Below, piece after piece: positions 1 to 5,976 of a DNA stretch of 9,625 bases. The position numbers and the translations under genes were made by a program. Position 1 is the first letter of the stretch; each line of letters begins with the position of its first letter. The notes under the pieces were generated by a model. That model had not been told where the DNA came from and ran no database searches. It saw only the letters and a program-made list of their open reading frames with translations. Source of the stretch: Candidatus Altarchaeales archaeon WOR_SM1_86-2 (GTDB lineage: Archaea > Altiarchaeota > Altiarchaeia > IMC4 > MCBC01); NCBI GenBank assembly GCA_001723855.1, contig MCBC01000097.1:1-9625 (forward strand), read 5' to 3'.

Positions 1-803
1 ATAAAGCATTGAAGGAGCATCCGGAATATCTGCCGCCCCGCGGAGAGTCCGAGATTCCTTACCATCTCGTTCCGGTTGGCAGGATAAAGAGGATTTTTTA
101 CCCAGAGAAGCGGGTGCCGAAGATAATGAACAATGCTGCGGATGATCTGGAGATCAAAGCCAGGAGGTTGATTAAAATTTTCAGCAAAGAGATTCCGATT
201 GAAAAGATCGGGGTTACGGGTTCGATTTTGATAGGTGTGCACCGCCCCGATTCTGACATTGACCTTGTAATCTATGGAAGGAAAAATTTTATGCTCGCAA
301 GGGATTTGCTTAAGAAATTGATCCGCGGCGGGATAATTGATCAATTGGATGAAAAAGAATGGGAGGGTGCGTATAGAAAGAGGGTCGGAAATAAAGACCC
401 GGACTACTACACCTTTGAAGAATTCCTGCAACACGAGAAAAGGAAATTTAACAAGGGGGTTATCTCAGGCACCAAATTTGATATTCTCATGGTGCTGGAC
501 GATGACGAAGAAGATAAGGCGGGAAAGGAAAAAGGCTGGAGAAAGATCGGAAAGATTAAATTGCAGGGGGTTGTGGAGGACGACAGTTATGCATTCTCCT
601 ACCCCGCAAGATACGGCATCTGGAGCATTGAAGGCATCAGAGAGTTGATCTCTTTCACACATACGTACATGGGGCAGGCGGAAAACGGCGAAAAAATTGA
701 AGTATCGGGCGTTCTGGAGGAGGATGAAGAAGGCAGCAGAAGGGTTATCGTGGGCACGACAAGAGAGGCGGTTGGGGAGTATATCAAGGTTTTAGAGGTT
801 TGA
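1..803 (+). CDS. Archaeal nucleotidyltransferase, polymerase-beta fold (5' end outside window)
   Basis: The protein carries the catalytic signature of the minimal nucleotidyltransferase / polymerase-beta superfamily. Counting from the in-frame TTG at position 9, there is a Gly-Ser motif at residues 71-72, a DxD pair at D83/D85 inside PDSDIDLVIYG, and a plausible third acidic residue D158 in TKFDILMV. These bind the metals and nucleotide in this fold. The layout, with a basic stretch (RIKRIFYPEKR) before the catalytic core and a PARYGI segment after it, resembles a euryarchaeal family of predicted nucleotidyltransferases (COG1665-like, from memory) whose substrate is unknown. The frame is open to the left edge, and that family usually has an extra N-terminal part, so I read this as a 5'-truncated gene and not one starting at the TTG. 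It ends in TGA, 47 nt before the vapB start. It could act on RNA or a small molecule; the sequence does not say. Confidence 0.8.
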   Translation, partial: KALKEHPEYLPPRGESEIPYHLVPVGRIKRIFYPEKRVPKIMNNAADDLEIKARRLIKIFSKEIPIEKIGVTGSILIGVHRPDSDIDLVIYGRKNFMLARDLLKKLIRGGIIDQLDEKEWEGAYRKRVGNKDPDYYTFEEFLQHEKRKFNKGVISGTKFDILMVLDDDEEDKAGKEKGWRKIGKIKLQGVVEDDSYAFSYPARYGIWSIEGIRELISFTHTYMGQAENGEKIEVSGVLEEDEEGSRRVIVGTTREAVGEYIKVLEV

Positions 804-806
804 GTA

Positions 807-836
807 TTTATATATGTGTATCCACATATTATAAAT
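807..836 (+). promoter_or_regulatory. vapBC promoter with palindromic operator candidate
   Basis: A TATA-like tract TTTATATAT (807-815) lies about 40 nt before the vapB ATG, which would give a transcript with a short leader. A perfect 7-bp inverted repeat, ATATGTG (812-818) and CACATAT (823-829) with a 4-nt spacer, overlaps and follows it, and a second TATA-like TTATAAAT sits at 829-836. RHH antitoxins commonly repress their own operon by binding such palindromes, so autoregulation by the VapB-like protein just downstream is a reasonable inference, not shown here. Confidence 0.5.
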
Positions 837-850
837 AGTACACATAAAAA

Positions 851-1084
851 ATGGTAAATATAACTTTATCAATCCCCGAGGAATTGTACAAAGTGGTTAA
901 GAAGCACTCTGAGATAAAGTGGAGCGAAGTAGCAAGGCGTGCTATGTGGGATTACGCAAAGAGGTTAGAGGAGATGGACAGGATAGCAAGCAAGAGCAAA
1001 CTGACGGAACACGATGCGATAGAAATCGGTGAAAAAATAAAAAAAGGCATATGGGAACGGCATAAAGCACAACTTACGGAATGA
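851..1084 (+). CDS. vapB: VapB-like antitoxin, ribbon-helix-helix
   Basis: A 77-residue protein. It begins with a beta strand and helix typical of ribbon-helix-helix DNA-binding proteins (ITLSIPEELYKVVKKHSEI, then WSEVARRAMWDYAKRL, residues about 3-39). A charged tail follows (KLTEHDAIEIGEKIKKGIWERH), like the toxin-binding tail of archaeal VapB antitoxins. RHH antitoxins dimerise on operator DNA through the first strand and wrap the PIN toxin with the tail. The PIN gene starts 9 nt after this stop codon, so the two are almost certainly one operon. The ATG at 851 has no convincing Shine-Dalgarno, only an A-rich tract, consistent with a short-leader archaeal transcript. The palindrome at 812-829 is the obvious candidate binding site. 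Confidence 0.88.
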   Translation: MVNITLSIPEELYKVVKKHSEIKWSEVARRAMWDYAKRLEEMDRIASKSKLTEHDAIEIGEKIKKGIWERHKAQLTE

Positions 1085-1093
1085 TTACAAAGG

Positions 1094-1525
1094 ATGATTT
1101 TGATTGTGGACACCAATGAGGTAATATCTTCACTGATCAAAGATTCTTTCAGGCGAGAGATTCTATTAAATCCGAAACATAGATTTTATACGCCGGGGTT
1201 CACTTTGGATGAGATTGATGAACACTTGGATGAGATAGTGGGGAAAACATCGCTCAGTAAAGAAAATGTTAAGCAGTTGTTGGATAAACTGTTAGAAAAT
1301 ATCTCTGTTGTTGAAATGGAAGAATATATGGGTAAATTAAAAGATGCCCAAGAGATAATTGGGGGCATAGATGAAGATGATGTCCCATTCATTGCATTAG
1401 CATTGTCCGTTCAAAATGATGGTATTTGGTCGGGTGATGACCATTTTCTTAAACAAGATAGAGTTAAGATATGTTCAAACCCGATGTCTCTTGTCCCTTA
1501 CAACAATCAGATCACCAAGAGTTAA
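1094..1525 (+). CDS. vapC: PIN-domain toxin (VapC-like ribonuclease)
   Basis: A 143-residue PIN-domain protein. Acidic residues expected for the metal-dependent RNase site are visible: D6 in LIVDTN, acidic residues around D39-E40 in FTLDEIDEH, D93-D96 in GIDEDDVPFIALAL, and D115/D116 in IWSGDDHF. The order and spacing fit VapC-type toxins, which cut RNA (often tRNA or rRNA) when the antitoxin is lost. It follows the antitoxin by 9 nt, with a weak AAAGG directly before the ATG. The last 16 or so residues, after the final PIN strand (VKICS), do not look like a normal PIN C-terminus, and they lie antisense to the 3' end of the broken MBF1 gene. I infer that the toxin reading frame runs on into neighbouring MBF1 DNA. 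All the catalytic acids I would expect are present, so the toxin may be active. Confidence 0.88.
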   Translation: MILIVDTNEVISSLIKDSFRREILLNPKHRFYTPGFTLDEIDEHLDEIVGKTSLSKENVKQLLDKLLENISVVEMEEYMGKLKDAQEIIGGIDEDDVPFIALALSVQNDGIWSGDDHFLKQDRVKICSNPMSLVPYNNQITKS

Positions 1526-1890
1526 TCCTCCTTTTTCTGCTTTTGTTTCTTTAAACTCCACATCTTCCACCTTCTTAATCAATTTTATCCTCAGCACCCT
1601 TTCCAGTTTCCTGGCGACCTCTGTGGTCGGCTCCATCCTCCCGGATTCAATACGGTGGATCAGGGATGCCGATGTTCAATCAACTCCTCTTCAAACTTTA
1701 TCCCGTCTTCTTCAGTAACCGGTTTTTCCTTACCCTCCTCTACCCTCCTCCTTAACCTTGGCTTTGGTTTGCGAACTACCGCCACTACCTCCCCGTAACC
1801 TGCACACCTGTCGCACGCAGTAACAATTGCTCCCTCAACCCGGACCCGCTTTCCCACTTCAACATACCCCCCGCATATTTCACACTGCAT
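1475..1890 (-). pseudogene. Broken MBF1 (multiprotein bridging factor 1) gene, HTH disrupted
   Basis: Reading from the ATG at 1890, the first frame gives an archaeal MBF1 N-terminus: a zinc ribbon (CEIC ... CDRC), then a basic linker (RKPKPRLRRRVEEG) and IKFEEELIE. It runs out of register and stops at 1660. The C-terminal half of the family resumes in another frame at about 1675: TSASLIHRIESGRMEPTTEV, then a KLERVLRIKL helix and LTLGDLIVV, ending in TGA at 1475. What is missing is the HTH part usually found between those blocks (normally of the kind YG..IR.AR...GLSQEELA), roughly 25 residues by comparison with the family, so a simple sequencing indel does not explain it. MBF1 normally links TBP to regulators or binds ribosomes; this copy should have no working HTH. 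Its 3' end overlaps the PIN toxin gene by 51 bp, tail to tail. Confidence 0.82.
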
Positions 1891-1938
1891 CTTACATTAT
1901 AATATTCTACTTAATTGAACAAGAAAAATTTTACGATC

Positions 1939-1963
1939 ATAAATTTCAGGAAGTGAAATTTAT
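1939..1963. promoter_or_regulatory. 10-bp perfect inverted repeat between divergent genes
   Basis: ATAAATTTCA (1939-1948) and TGAAATTTAT (1954-1963) are exact reverse complements around a 5-nt spacer GGAAG. The repeat lies between the MBF1 remnant (minus) and the phosphoesterase gene (plus), 57 nt before the latter's start codon and just upstream of its presumed TATA box. This position suits an operator or activator site, though an AT-rich palindrome can arise by chance. Confidence 0.4.
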
Positions 1964-1988
1964 ACAAAAATTTTTATGTCTTATTATG

Positions 1989-1999
1989 ATATTTATTCA
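1989..1999 (+). promoter_or_regulatory. TATA-like box for phosphoesterase gene
   Basis: ATATTTATTCA is centred about 26 nt before the ATG at 2020. That is the distance expected if transcription starts at or next to the start codon (leaderless). No Shine-Dalgarno precedes the ATG. A second AT-rich tract (CTTTAAAA, around 2003-2010) is too close to serve the same start. Confidence 0.4.
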
Positions 2000-2019
2000 A
2001 AACTTTAAAAAAGTTTTAT

Positions 2020-2739
2020 ATGGAAATTCTTCCGGGAATCGAGATAATTGACCTGGCTCTATACATCAAGCCCAAAAAGACACTTATTTTAGCGGACCTG
2101 CATCTTGGTTACGAGGAATTTTTAAGGGAATCGGGCTGTTTGATCCCGGAATTCCAGTATGAAAAGATCACAGGGCATCTGAATGAAATTTTTGCCCAGA
2201 TTGAGGTGGAGACGGTAATAATAAACGGGGATTTGAAGCATGAGTTTGGAAGGATCTCGAGACAGGAGTGGAGCGAGGTGCTGGATTTTCTGGATTTTTT
2301 GTCCGGGAATTGCGAAGAGGTAATCCTGATCAGGGGTAATCACGATACCATAGCGGGACCGATCGCAGACAAAAAGAACGTCGGATTACGAAATCATTAT
2401 TTTTTTGATGATCTGAAGGTCTATGTTTCGCATGGGCATAAAATCCCTGATGACCGGGATTTTCATGATTCAGAAATTGTAATAATTGCCCACGATCACC
2501 CGGCAATCGGTTTAAGGGAAGAATTGAGGGTGGAGAAGGTCAAATGCTTTCTTTGTGGTTCCTGGGGGGATAAAAGGTTAATTGTGATGCCTTCATTCAA
2601 CTTCGTTACCGAAGGAGTTGACGTTCTGCAGGAAAGTCTGCTTTCCCCGTTTCTGCACCGGGATCTAAGCAGGTTCGATGCCTATGCCGTCGAGGAAGCA
2701 AAAGTTCTTTATTTCGGAGAACTAAGTCGGTTTTATTAA
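2020..2739 (+). CDS. Calcineurin-like metallophosphoesterase, archaeal SbcD/Mre11-related family
   Basis: All the metal-binding motifs of the calcineurin-like fold are present in order: D26-L-H28 (LILADLHLG), GDLKH (70-74), GNHD (106-109), SHGH (137-140) and AHDHP (157-161). The 239-residue length and the two-domain layout match the archaeal phosphoesterase family often labelled SbcD-related (TIGR00024 type). It lacks the capping and C-terminal regions of true Mre11 and has no Rad50 beside it, so a nuclease role is not implied; the natural substrate is unknown. The N-terminus, EILPGIEIIDLALYI before the first motif, suits this family and supports the ATG at 2020. It converges on the lipoprotein gene with only 3 nt between the two stop codons. 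Confidence 0.9.
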   Translation: MEILPGIEIIDLALYIKPKKTLILADLHLGYEEFLRESGCLIPEFQYEKITGHLNEIFAQIEVETVIINGDLKHEFGRISRQEWSEVLDFLDFLSGNCEEVILIRGNHDTIAGPIADKKNVGLRNHYFFDDLKVYVSHGHKIPDDRDFHDSEIVIIAHDHPAIGLREELRVEKVKCFLCGSWGDKRLIVMPSFNFVTEGVDVLQESLLSPFLHRDLSRFDAYAVEEAKVLYFGELSRFY

Positions 2740-2742
2740 GAC

Positions 2743-3546
2743 CTAATAACCCTTGCAGTTCTCCAGACATTCCGCCTTGTCCTCGCCCGAGAGCATGTTA
2801 CATGCTGCGCAAGGATCACCCATCATCTCCTCAAGATCCAGAGCTTCCGCCGGCGGAATAAAAACACTGGCCTGGGGCGTATCAAGATCAACGTTTGTAG
2901 CGATCATTCTATAGCTTAGGTCCGCGCCGTCATATAACTCGGTCAACAGCATCAAATACTTTTGTGGATGAACACAATACCTGTATTTTGTCCCTTCAGA
3001 TTCGAGTTTATAACACTCTGCAGCAAAACCTGCGATATTCTGCGTCCCGTCATATAATGGTTTTTCCGGGTCTTTTTCGAATTCCTCGGATATGTCATCC
3101 CAGTCGCCCGTTCCAGCAGATGCGGTTTTGAGGCAACTCCATTCTCCTTCGCTTTTTGTGCACACATACATGCCGTCTTCTATTATAAATACCGAACCTT
3201 CGACCATTCCTCCTTCCGTATCCTTCACGGCGGTATCCATTCTCACCTTCTCACCCGCAAAATACATCGTCATCTTTGATATGCCCTCCATGTCTTTCCC
3301 GGTGATGTCATAGCTTACCGTGTACCCCTTTGGCTTTCCGAGGTTGAATATGTCTGCTAAAGACATGCCCGGCTCTTCTACCTCTTCTTCCGGCGCCTCA
3401 TCCTCCGCGGACGGCTGCTCGCCAGACGGCTTTTCAGTATCCTGAGACGGCTTCTCCCCATTGTCACCGCCAATGCACCCGCTTACCAATACAATCGCAA
3501 AGATCGCAACAAAAAACACCCAGATTTCAAGTTTTTTCCCTTCCAT
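2743..3546 (-). CDS. Secreted lipoprotein, cysteine-rich, unknown function
   Basis: The 267-residue product starts with a hydrophobic signal segment ending in a lipobox, LVSGC (C24), so it is probably lipid-anchored on the outside of the membrane. A low-complexity acidic/Pro linker follows (residues about 25-60, with repeated EKPS and EQPS). The folded part (about 70-235) has alternating strands of the type YTVSYDITGKD and KMTMYFAGEKVRMDT, reminiscent of DUF4412/LolA-like antiparallel sheets. Four scattered cysteines (129, 138, 178, 191) could form disulfides. The C-terminus ends in a compact CAAC...C...C motif (246, 249, 260, 264) that could bind metal or form two disulfides. I do not recognise a specific family. 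The start is supported by the signal peptide directly after the ATG and a TATA box about 31 nt upstream. It ends in TAG. Confidence 0.82.
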   Translation of the reverse strand: MEGKKLEIWVFFVAIFAIVLVSGCIGGDNGEKPSQDTEKPSGEQPSAEDEAPEEEVEEPGMSLADIFNLGKPKGYTVSYDITGKDMEGISKMTMYFAGEKVRMDTAVKDTEGGMVEGSVFIIEDGMYVCTKSEGEWSCLKTASAGTGDWDDISEEFEKDPEKPLYDGTQNIAGFAAECYKLESEGTKYRYCVHPQKYLMLLTELYDGADLSYRMIATNVDLDTPQASVFIPPAEALDLEEMMGDPCAACNMLSGEDKAECLENCKGY

Positions 3547-3571
3547 TTTTTTAGTATATTTTTAACGAATA

Positions 3572-3585
3572 CATTTATATTTAAA
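3572..3585 (-). promoter_or_regulatory. TATA-like box for lipoprotein gene
   Basis: On the minus strand this reads TTTAAATATAAATG, a good archaeal TATA element centred about 31 nt before the lipoprotein ATG. It predicts a leader of only a few nucleotides. The 135-bp gap to sui1 (3547-3681) shows nothing else I can support. Confidence 0.45.
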
Positions 3586-3681
3586 TAAAATGACAATACA
3601 GGATTTCTAACATTCTCCGCTAAACCATTTTTATAACTATCCACATACCCCACACGCATTCATCCTTCCCCGCCATTAAAC

Positions 3682-3978
3682 TCAGATCAAATCGATAGAA
3701 TCTTCAGAAAAGCCTATGTTCGCTAAAACCTGCTTTGCCTTTGACTTATGGTCCCCCTGGAGTTCGATTTTATCACCCTTTATCGTCCCGCCGCAAGCCA
3801 ATTTTCTTTTTAGGTCAGTGGCAATGCCCTGTATATCCACGTCTTCAAAACCATCGATAATCGTCACGGTTTTACCGAACTTTCGCCGGTCAGAGTACAC
3901 CCTTATTCTCTGTTCTTCCTTCGTTACCTCACTGCATACACAGAGTTCTTCTGGAAGTCCGCACTTTGGACAAATCAT
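3682..3978 (-). CDS. sui1: Translation initiation factor aIF1 (SUI1)
   Basis: A 98-residue protein with the typical archaeal layout. A short N-terminal cysteine cluster (C3, C6, C13, C15 in ICPKCGLPEELCVC) is followed by the SUI1 domain from about residue 23 to the end. The conserved core is clear: VTIIDGFEDVDI, then KLACGGTIKGDKIELQGDH, then VLANIGF. aIF1 binds the small ribosomal subunit near the P site and helps check the start codon. In most archaea it sits directly after the L29 gene in the S10 operon; here the only L29 sequence upstream is a broken copy. The operon partner that often follows (an RNase P protein) is absent, and the next gene on this strand is the lipoprotein. A strong TATA box at 4007-4020 suggests it has its own promoter. 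Confidence 0.96.
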   Translation of the reverse strand: MICPKCGLPEELCVCSEVTKEEQRIRVYSDRRKFGKTVTIIDGFEDVDIQGIATDLKRKLACGGTIKGDKIELQGDHKSKAKQVLANIGFSEDSIDLI

Positions 3979-4006
3979 ATCTTACCTTATATTTTTGTAT
4001 TAAGAA

Positions 4007-4020
4007 TTTTTATATAAAAA
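4007..4020 (-). promoter_or_regulatory. TATA box for sui1
   Basis: The minus strand reads TTTTTATATAAAAA, centred about 35 nt before the sui1 ATG and just past the end of the L29 remnant. It gives sui1 an independent promoter with a leader of about 9 nt, which may explain how sui1 survives the decay of the gene in front of it. Confidence 0.5.
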
Positions 4021-4035
4021 GCATATAAAAATAAA

Positions 4036-4156
4036 TTAGTTTTTCTTTCCCTTTTCGTTTTGAATCGTTAAAATCCTGGCTATGGTGCGTCTTATCGTGC
4101 TCCTCTATTTCATCGTCCTCCATTTCCCTGATTTCATTTGCTCTGAGTATTGCCAT
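4036..4156 (-). pseudogene. rpl29: Broken ribosomal protein L29 gene (internal deletion)
   Basis: From the ATG at 4156 the sequence reads MAILRANEIREMEDDEIEE, a clear archaeal L29 N-terminus. At about 4100 the frame is lost. In another frame, from about 4101, the family's C-terminal helix appears: TIRRTIARILTIQNEKGKKN, ending in TAA at 4036. The middle of L29 (helix 1 to helix 2, normally something like KLEELR.ELLKLRAQ...G) is missing, which I estimate at 25-28 residues from family knowledge. In the starting frame the ribosome would make a 48-residue product ending at 4010. The ATG lies 1 nt after the stop codon of the membrane-protein gene, and sui1 follows, the neighbour expected for L29. 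Either a functional L29 lies elsewhere in the genome or this stretch is misassembled. Confidence 0.82.
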
Positions 4157-4157
4157 T

Positions 4158-5582
4158 TTATTTTTTGCTCAAAATAATTCTTGAACTATTGTATCCCGGA
4201 TCAACGTGTATTTCCGTGCTGGCGGGAGTATGAGTCTCTGAAAACACCCTCAGGGTGTATTTTCCGGATTTGGTGTCCGAAAAAATAACGAGCCCCTTAT
4301 CGTCGGTGACCAGTTCACTTCTCTCACCGTCTTCGCCAATAAGAGTAGCCTTCGCATTCATTACAGGCATTCTCGTTCCGGATTCAACGACGGTAACATT
4401 AAGGCTCCCAACACCCTCTCTATGCGTCACTACAAGTCGCTCTTCCATTTCCTCCCTTCTGCGCTGAATGATCACAAATCCAACAACCGCCACCAGACAC
4501 AGAACGACCATGGCTGCTGCTATTATATATAACCGGTTATCTGGATTCAAGCGGACATTAAATTTGTCCACCCCTCCGTTTATCTCTGCTTCAAGATTTT
4601 CAGGGGACATTTTCAAAATTCCGGAAGAGGACATATCTCTGCGATTTTCCGTGTATATATCCACCGCATAATCTAACGACTGAACTGTGCTGACGGCATC
4701 TGATGCCAGTTTCCCGAGATCGGCGGATTTTCCAATCGCCGCGCTCCCGATTTTTCGTAAATTTTTATCCGCCGAATCTATTTTAGACTTAACTGCATTC
4801 AAATCCTTATCCAGTTTATCCAGTGAATCCGTATAATTTTTATGGGTCATTATAACAGAATTTGCATTATCATAGTTGTTGTTGTTCATTAATAGCATCA
4901 CGGATGATGATAATGCATCCATGGAAGTCAGCGTGGAATGTGATGAACCGTTTACCTCATTCAGCGCCTCTATAGCATCCGCGATACTTCCGTACTCGTT
5001 ATCAGATGCATACCCCCTTATCTCCCCGCTTGATATTACGGCGTTCAGAGCATTTAGCGCATCTTTAGAAGTTATATGTATCCCGTTAACAATATTCTTA
5101 TTATTCTCTAAATTATCTGAAAACCCATCAAAATCGTATCTAACAGTGGTGCTGATATACATGGCGGCTATTACCTTCTTCCCAATCATCTCATCTCTTG
5201 TCCTGATGCCGTTTTCATCAAAGATGGAATATCCTCCCGCCACAGGGTTCTTATATTCAACAACGTCATATCTTTTTCCCTCTACAATATATGAGCCGAT
5301 ATACACCGGCTCAGAGTCAAACAGTACCATGTCCCCGGAAGCATTCAGGATAATTGCTTGTTTTTCTTGCTCGGATATGAAAGCGGTTGCGGCTGGGGTA
5401 TCAGGCTGCTCCGGGGGGACATCAGGCTGCTCCGGGGGGACATCAGGCTGCTCCGGGGGGACATCAGGCTGCGGCGGCGTTGAATCGTTACCAGCGGAAT
5501 CATTCACCGTTTCATTAACCCCTGATACCATGCCCGCACCCATGCTAACAACAAAAAATAACACAAAAATCTTTAACTTCAT
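4158..5582 (-). CDS. Large single-pass membrane protein with QPDVPPE repeats and C-terminal Ig-like domain
   Basis: A 474-residue protein of unknown function. It begins with a signal peptide (residues 1-21). A linker follows with QPDVPPE repeated three times (38-58) plus a degenerate fourth unit. A long region (about 66-345) comes next; its second half (about 250-305) is helical and rich in K/D/L heptad-like spacing, probably coiled coil. There is one strong membrane segment (351-373, LYIIAAAMVVLCLVAVVGFVII) followed by RRREEMEER. The C-terminal part (about 390-474) resembles a carboxypeptidase-regulatory or Cna-B type beta sandwich (VTVVESGTRMPVMNAKATLIGEDGE, then DDKGLVIFSDTKSGKYTLRV). With a cleaved signal peptide the positive RRR would face the cytoplasm, placing this normally extracellular domain inside, which is odd. 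It lies 27 nt after rpoF and 1 nt before the L29 remnant, so it is probably co-transcribed with rpoF. Confidence 0.82.
   Translation of the reverse strand: MKLKIFVLFFVVSMGAGMVSGVNETVNDSAGNDSTPPQPDVPPEQPDVPPEQPDVPPEQPDTPAATAFISEQEKQAIILNASGDMVLFDSEPVYIGSYIVEGKRYDVVEYKNPVAGGYSIFDENGIRTRDEMIGKKVIAAMYISTTVRYDFDGFSDNLENNKNIVNGIHITSKDALNALNAVISSGEIRGYASDNEYGSIADAIEALNEVNGSSHSTLTSMDALSSSVMLLMNNNNYDNANSVIMTHKNYTDSLDKLDKDLNAVKSKIDSADKNLRKIGSAAIGKSADLGKLASDAVSTVQSLDYAVDIYTENRRDMSSSGILKMSPENLEAEINGGVDKFNVRLNPDNRLYIIAAAMVVLCLVAVVGFVIIQRRREEMEERLVVTHREGVGSLNVTVVESGTRMPVMNAKATLIGEDGERSELVTDDKGLVIFSDTKSGKYTLRVFSETHTPASTEIHVDPGYNSSRIILSKK
5401..5472 (+). repeat. 21-bp tandem repeat, three exact units plus a partial unit
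   Basis: Units at 5401-5421, 5422-5442 and 5443-5463 are identical, and 5464-5472 repeats the first 9 bases. The unit length is a multiple of three and codes for QPDVPPE in the membrane protein on the minus strand. Exact identity, including third codon positions, indicates recent expansion by replication slippage and predicts length differences between strains. Confidence 0.95.
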
Positions 5583-5609
5583 ATTAATAATTAATTCCTG
5601 AAATAAAAA

Positions 5610-5954
5610 TCACTTGTACTTAGCAACCACATCCAATATTTTCTTTATCTGCTCCTCATCATACCTGAACCTTTCTTTTGCAAATATCGCTCTTATCCTG
5701 TCAACATTATCCGGGAGAAAATCACATATTTTCACAATATGTTCATCCTTTAAATCCAGATCCAAACCTTTAAGTTCATCCCCCATCTTCTTTACATCTC
5801 CAACCCCGAGTTTTGAGAACTTTCTTGCATGATAAAGTGCCCTTTTTTGCTCATAAAGCAATTCCATTTCCTCGGTTTCATACTCCTTATCCGTTTTTTC
5901 CAGTATTTCCCTCGCCTGCGCCAGTGTGATTACCTTTTGCTCAAGAATCTTCAT
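5610..5954 (-). CDS. rpoF: DNA-directed RNA polymerase subunit Rpo4 (RpoF, Rpb4 homologue)
   Basis: A 114-residue protein matching archaeal Rpo4 in length and pattern. It has an N-terminal strand and helix (EQKVITLAQAREILEK), a central helical stretch with LLYEQKRALYHARKFSKLG, then the conserved C-terminal HRDC-like part (KICDFLPDNVDRIRAIFAKERF, then EEQIKKILDVVAKY). Rpo4 pairs with Rpo7 to form the polymerase stalk, which binds nascent RNA and helps open the promoter. In many euryarchaea it follows ribosomal protein L21e, but no such gene is present here. The ATG at 5954 is supported by the family's typical start and by a TATA box about 27 nt upstream, implying a leaderless transcript. The membrane protein follows 27 nt downstream. 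Confidence 0.93.
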   Translation of the reverse strand: MKILEQKVITLAQAREILEKTDKEYETEEMELLYEQKRALYHARKFSKLGVGDVKKMGDELKGLDLDLKDEHIVKICDFLPDNVDRIRAIFAKERFRYDEEQIKKILDVVAKYK

Positions 5955-5976
5955 TTTTTAATTTATAAAAATTAGA

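Noticed and set aside
2020..2739. Calling the phosphoesterase Mre11, given a HerA-like gene in the window
   Set aside because: It is too short, has no Mre11 capping domain, matches the separate archaeal family, and lies 7 kb from the HerA-like gene with unrelated genes between.
3547..3681. RNase P protein gene expected after sui1
   Set aside because: The minus-strand sequence after sui1 gives only an 18-codon frame with no likeness to that family.
5401..5472. CRISPR-like array
   Set aside because: The units follow each other with no spacers and code in frame for QPDVPPE.
4876..5601. Long plus-strand open frame (241 residues) with repeated SGCSGGT
   Set aside because: It is the mirror of the membrane-protein gene; its repeats come from the 21-bp units. 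The minus-strand product has a signal peptide, a membrane helix and a recognisable C-terminal domain, and this frame has none.
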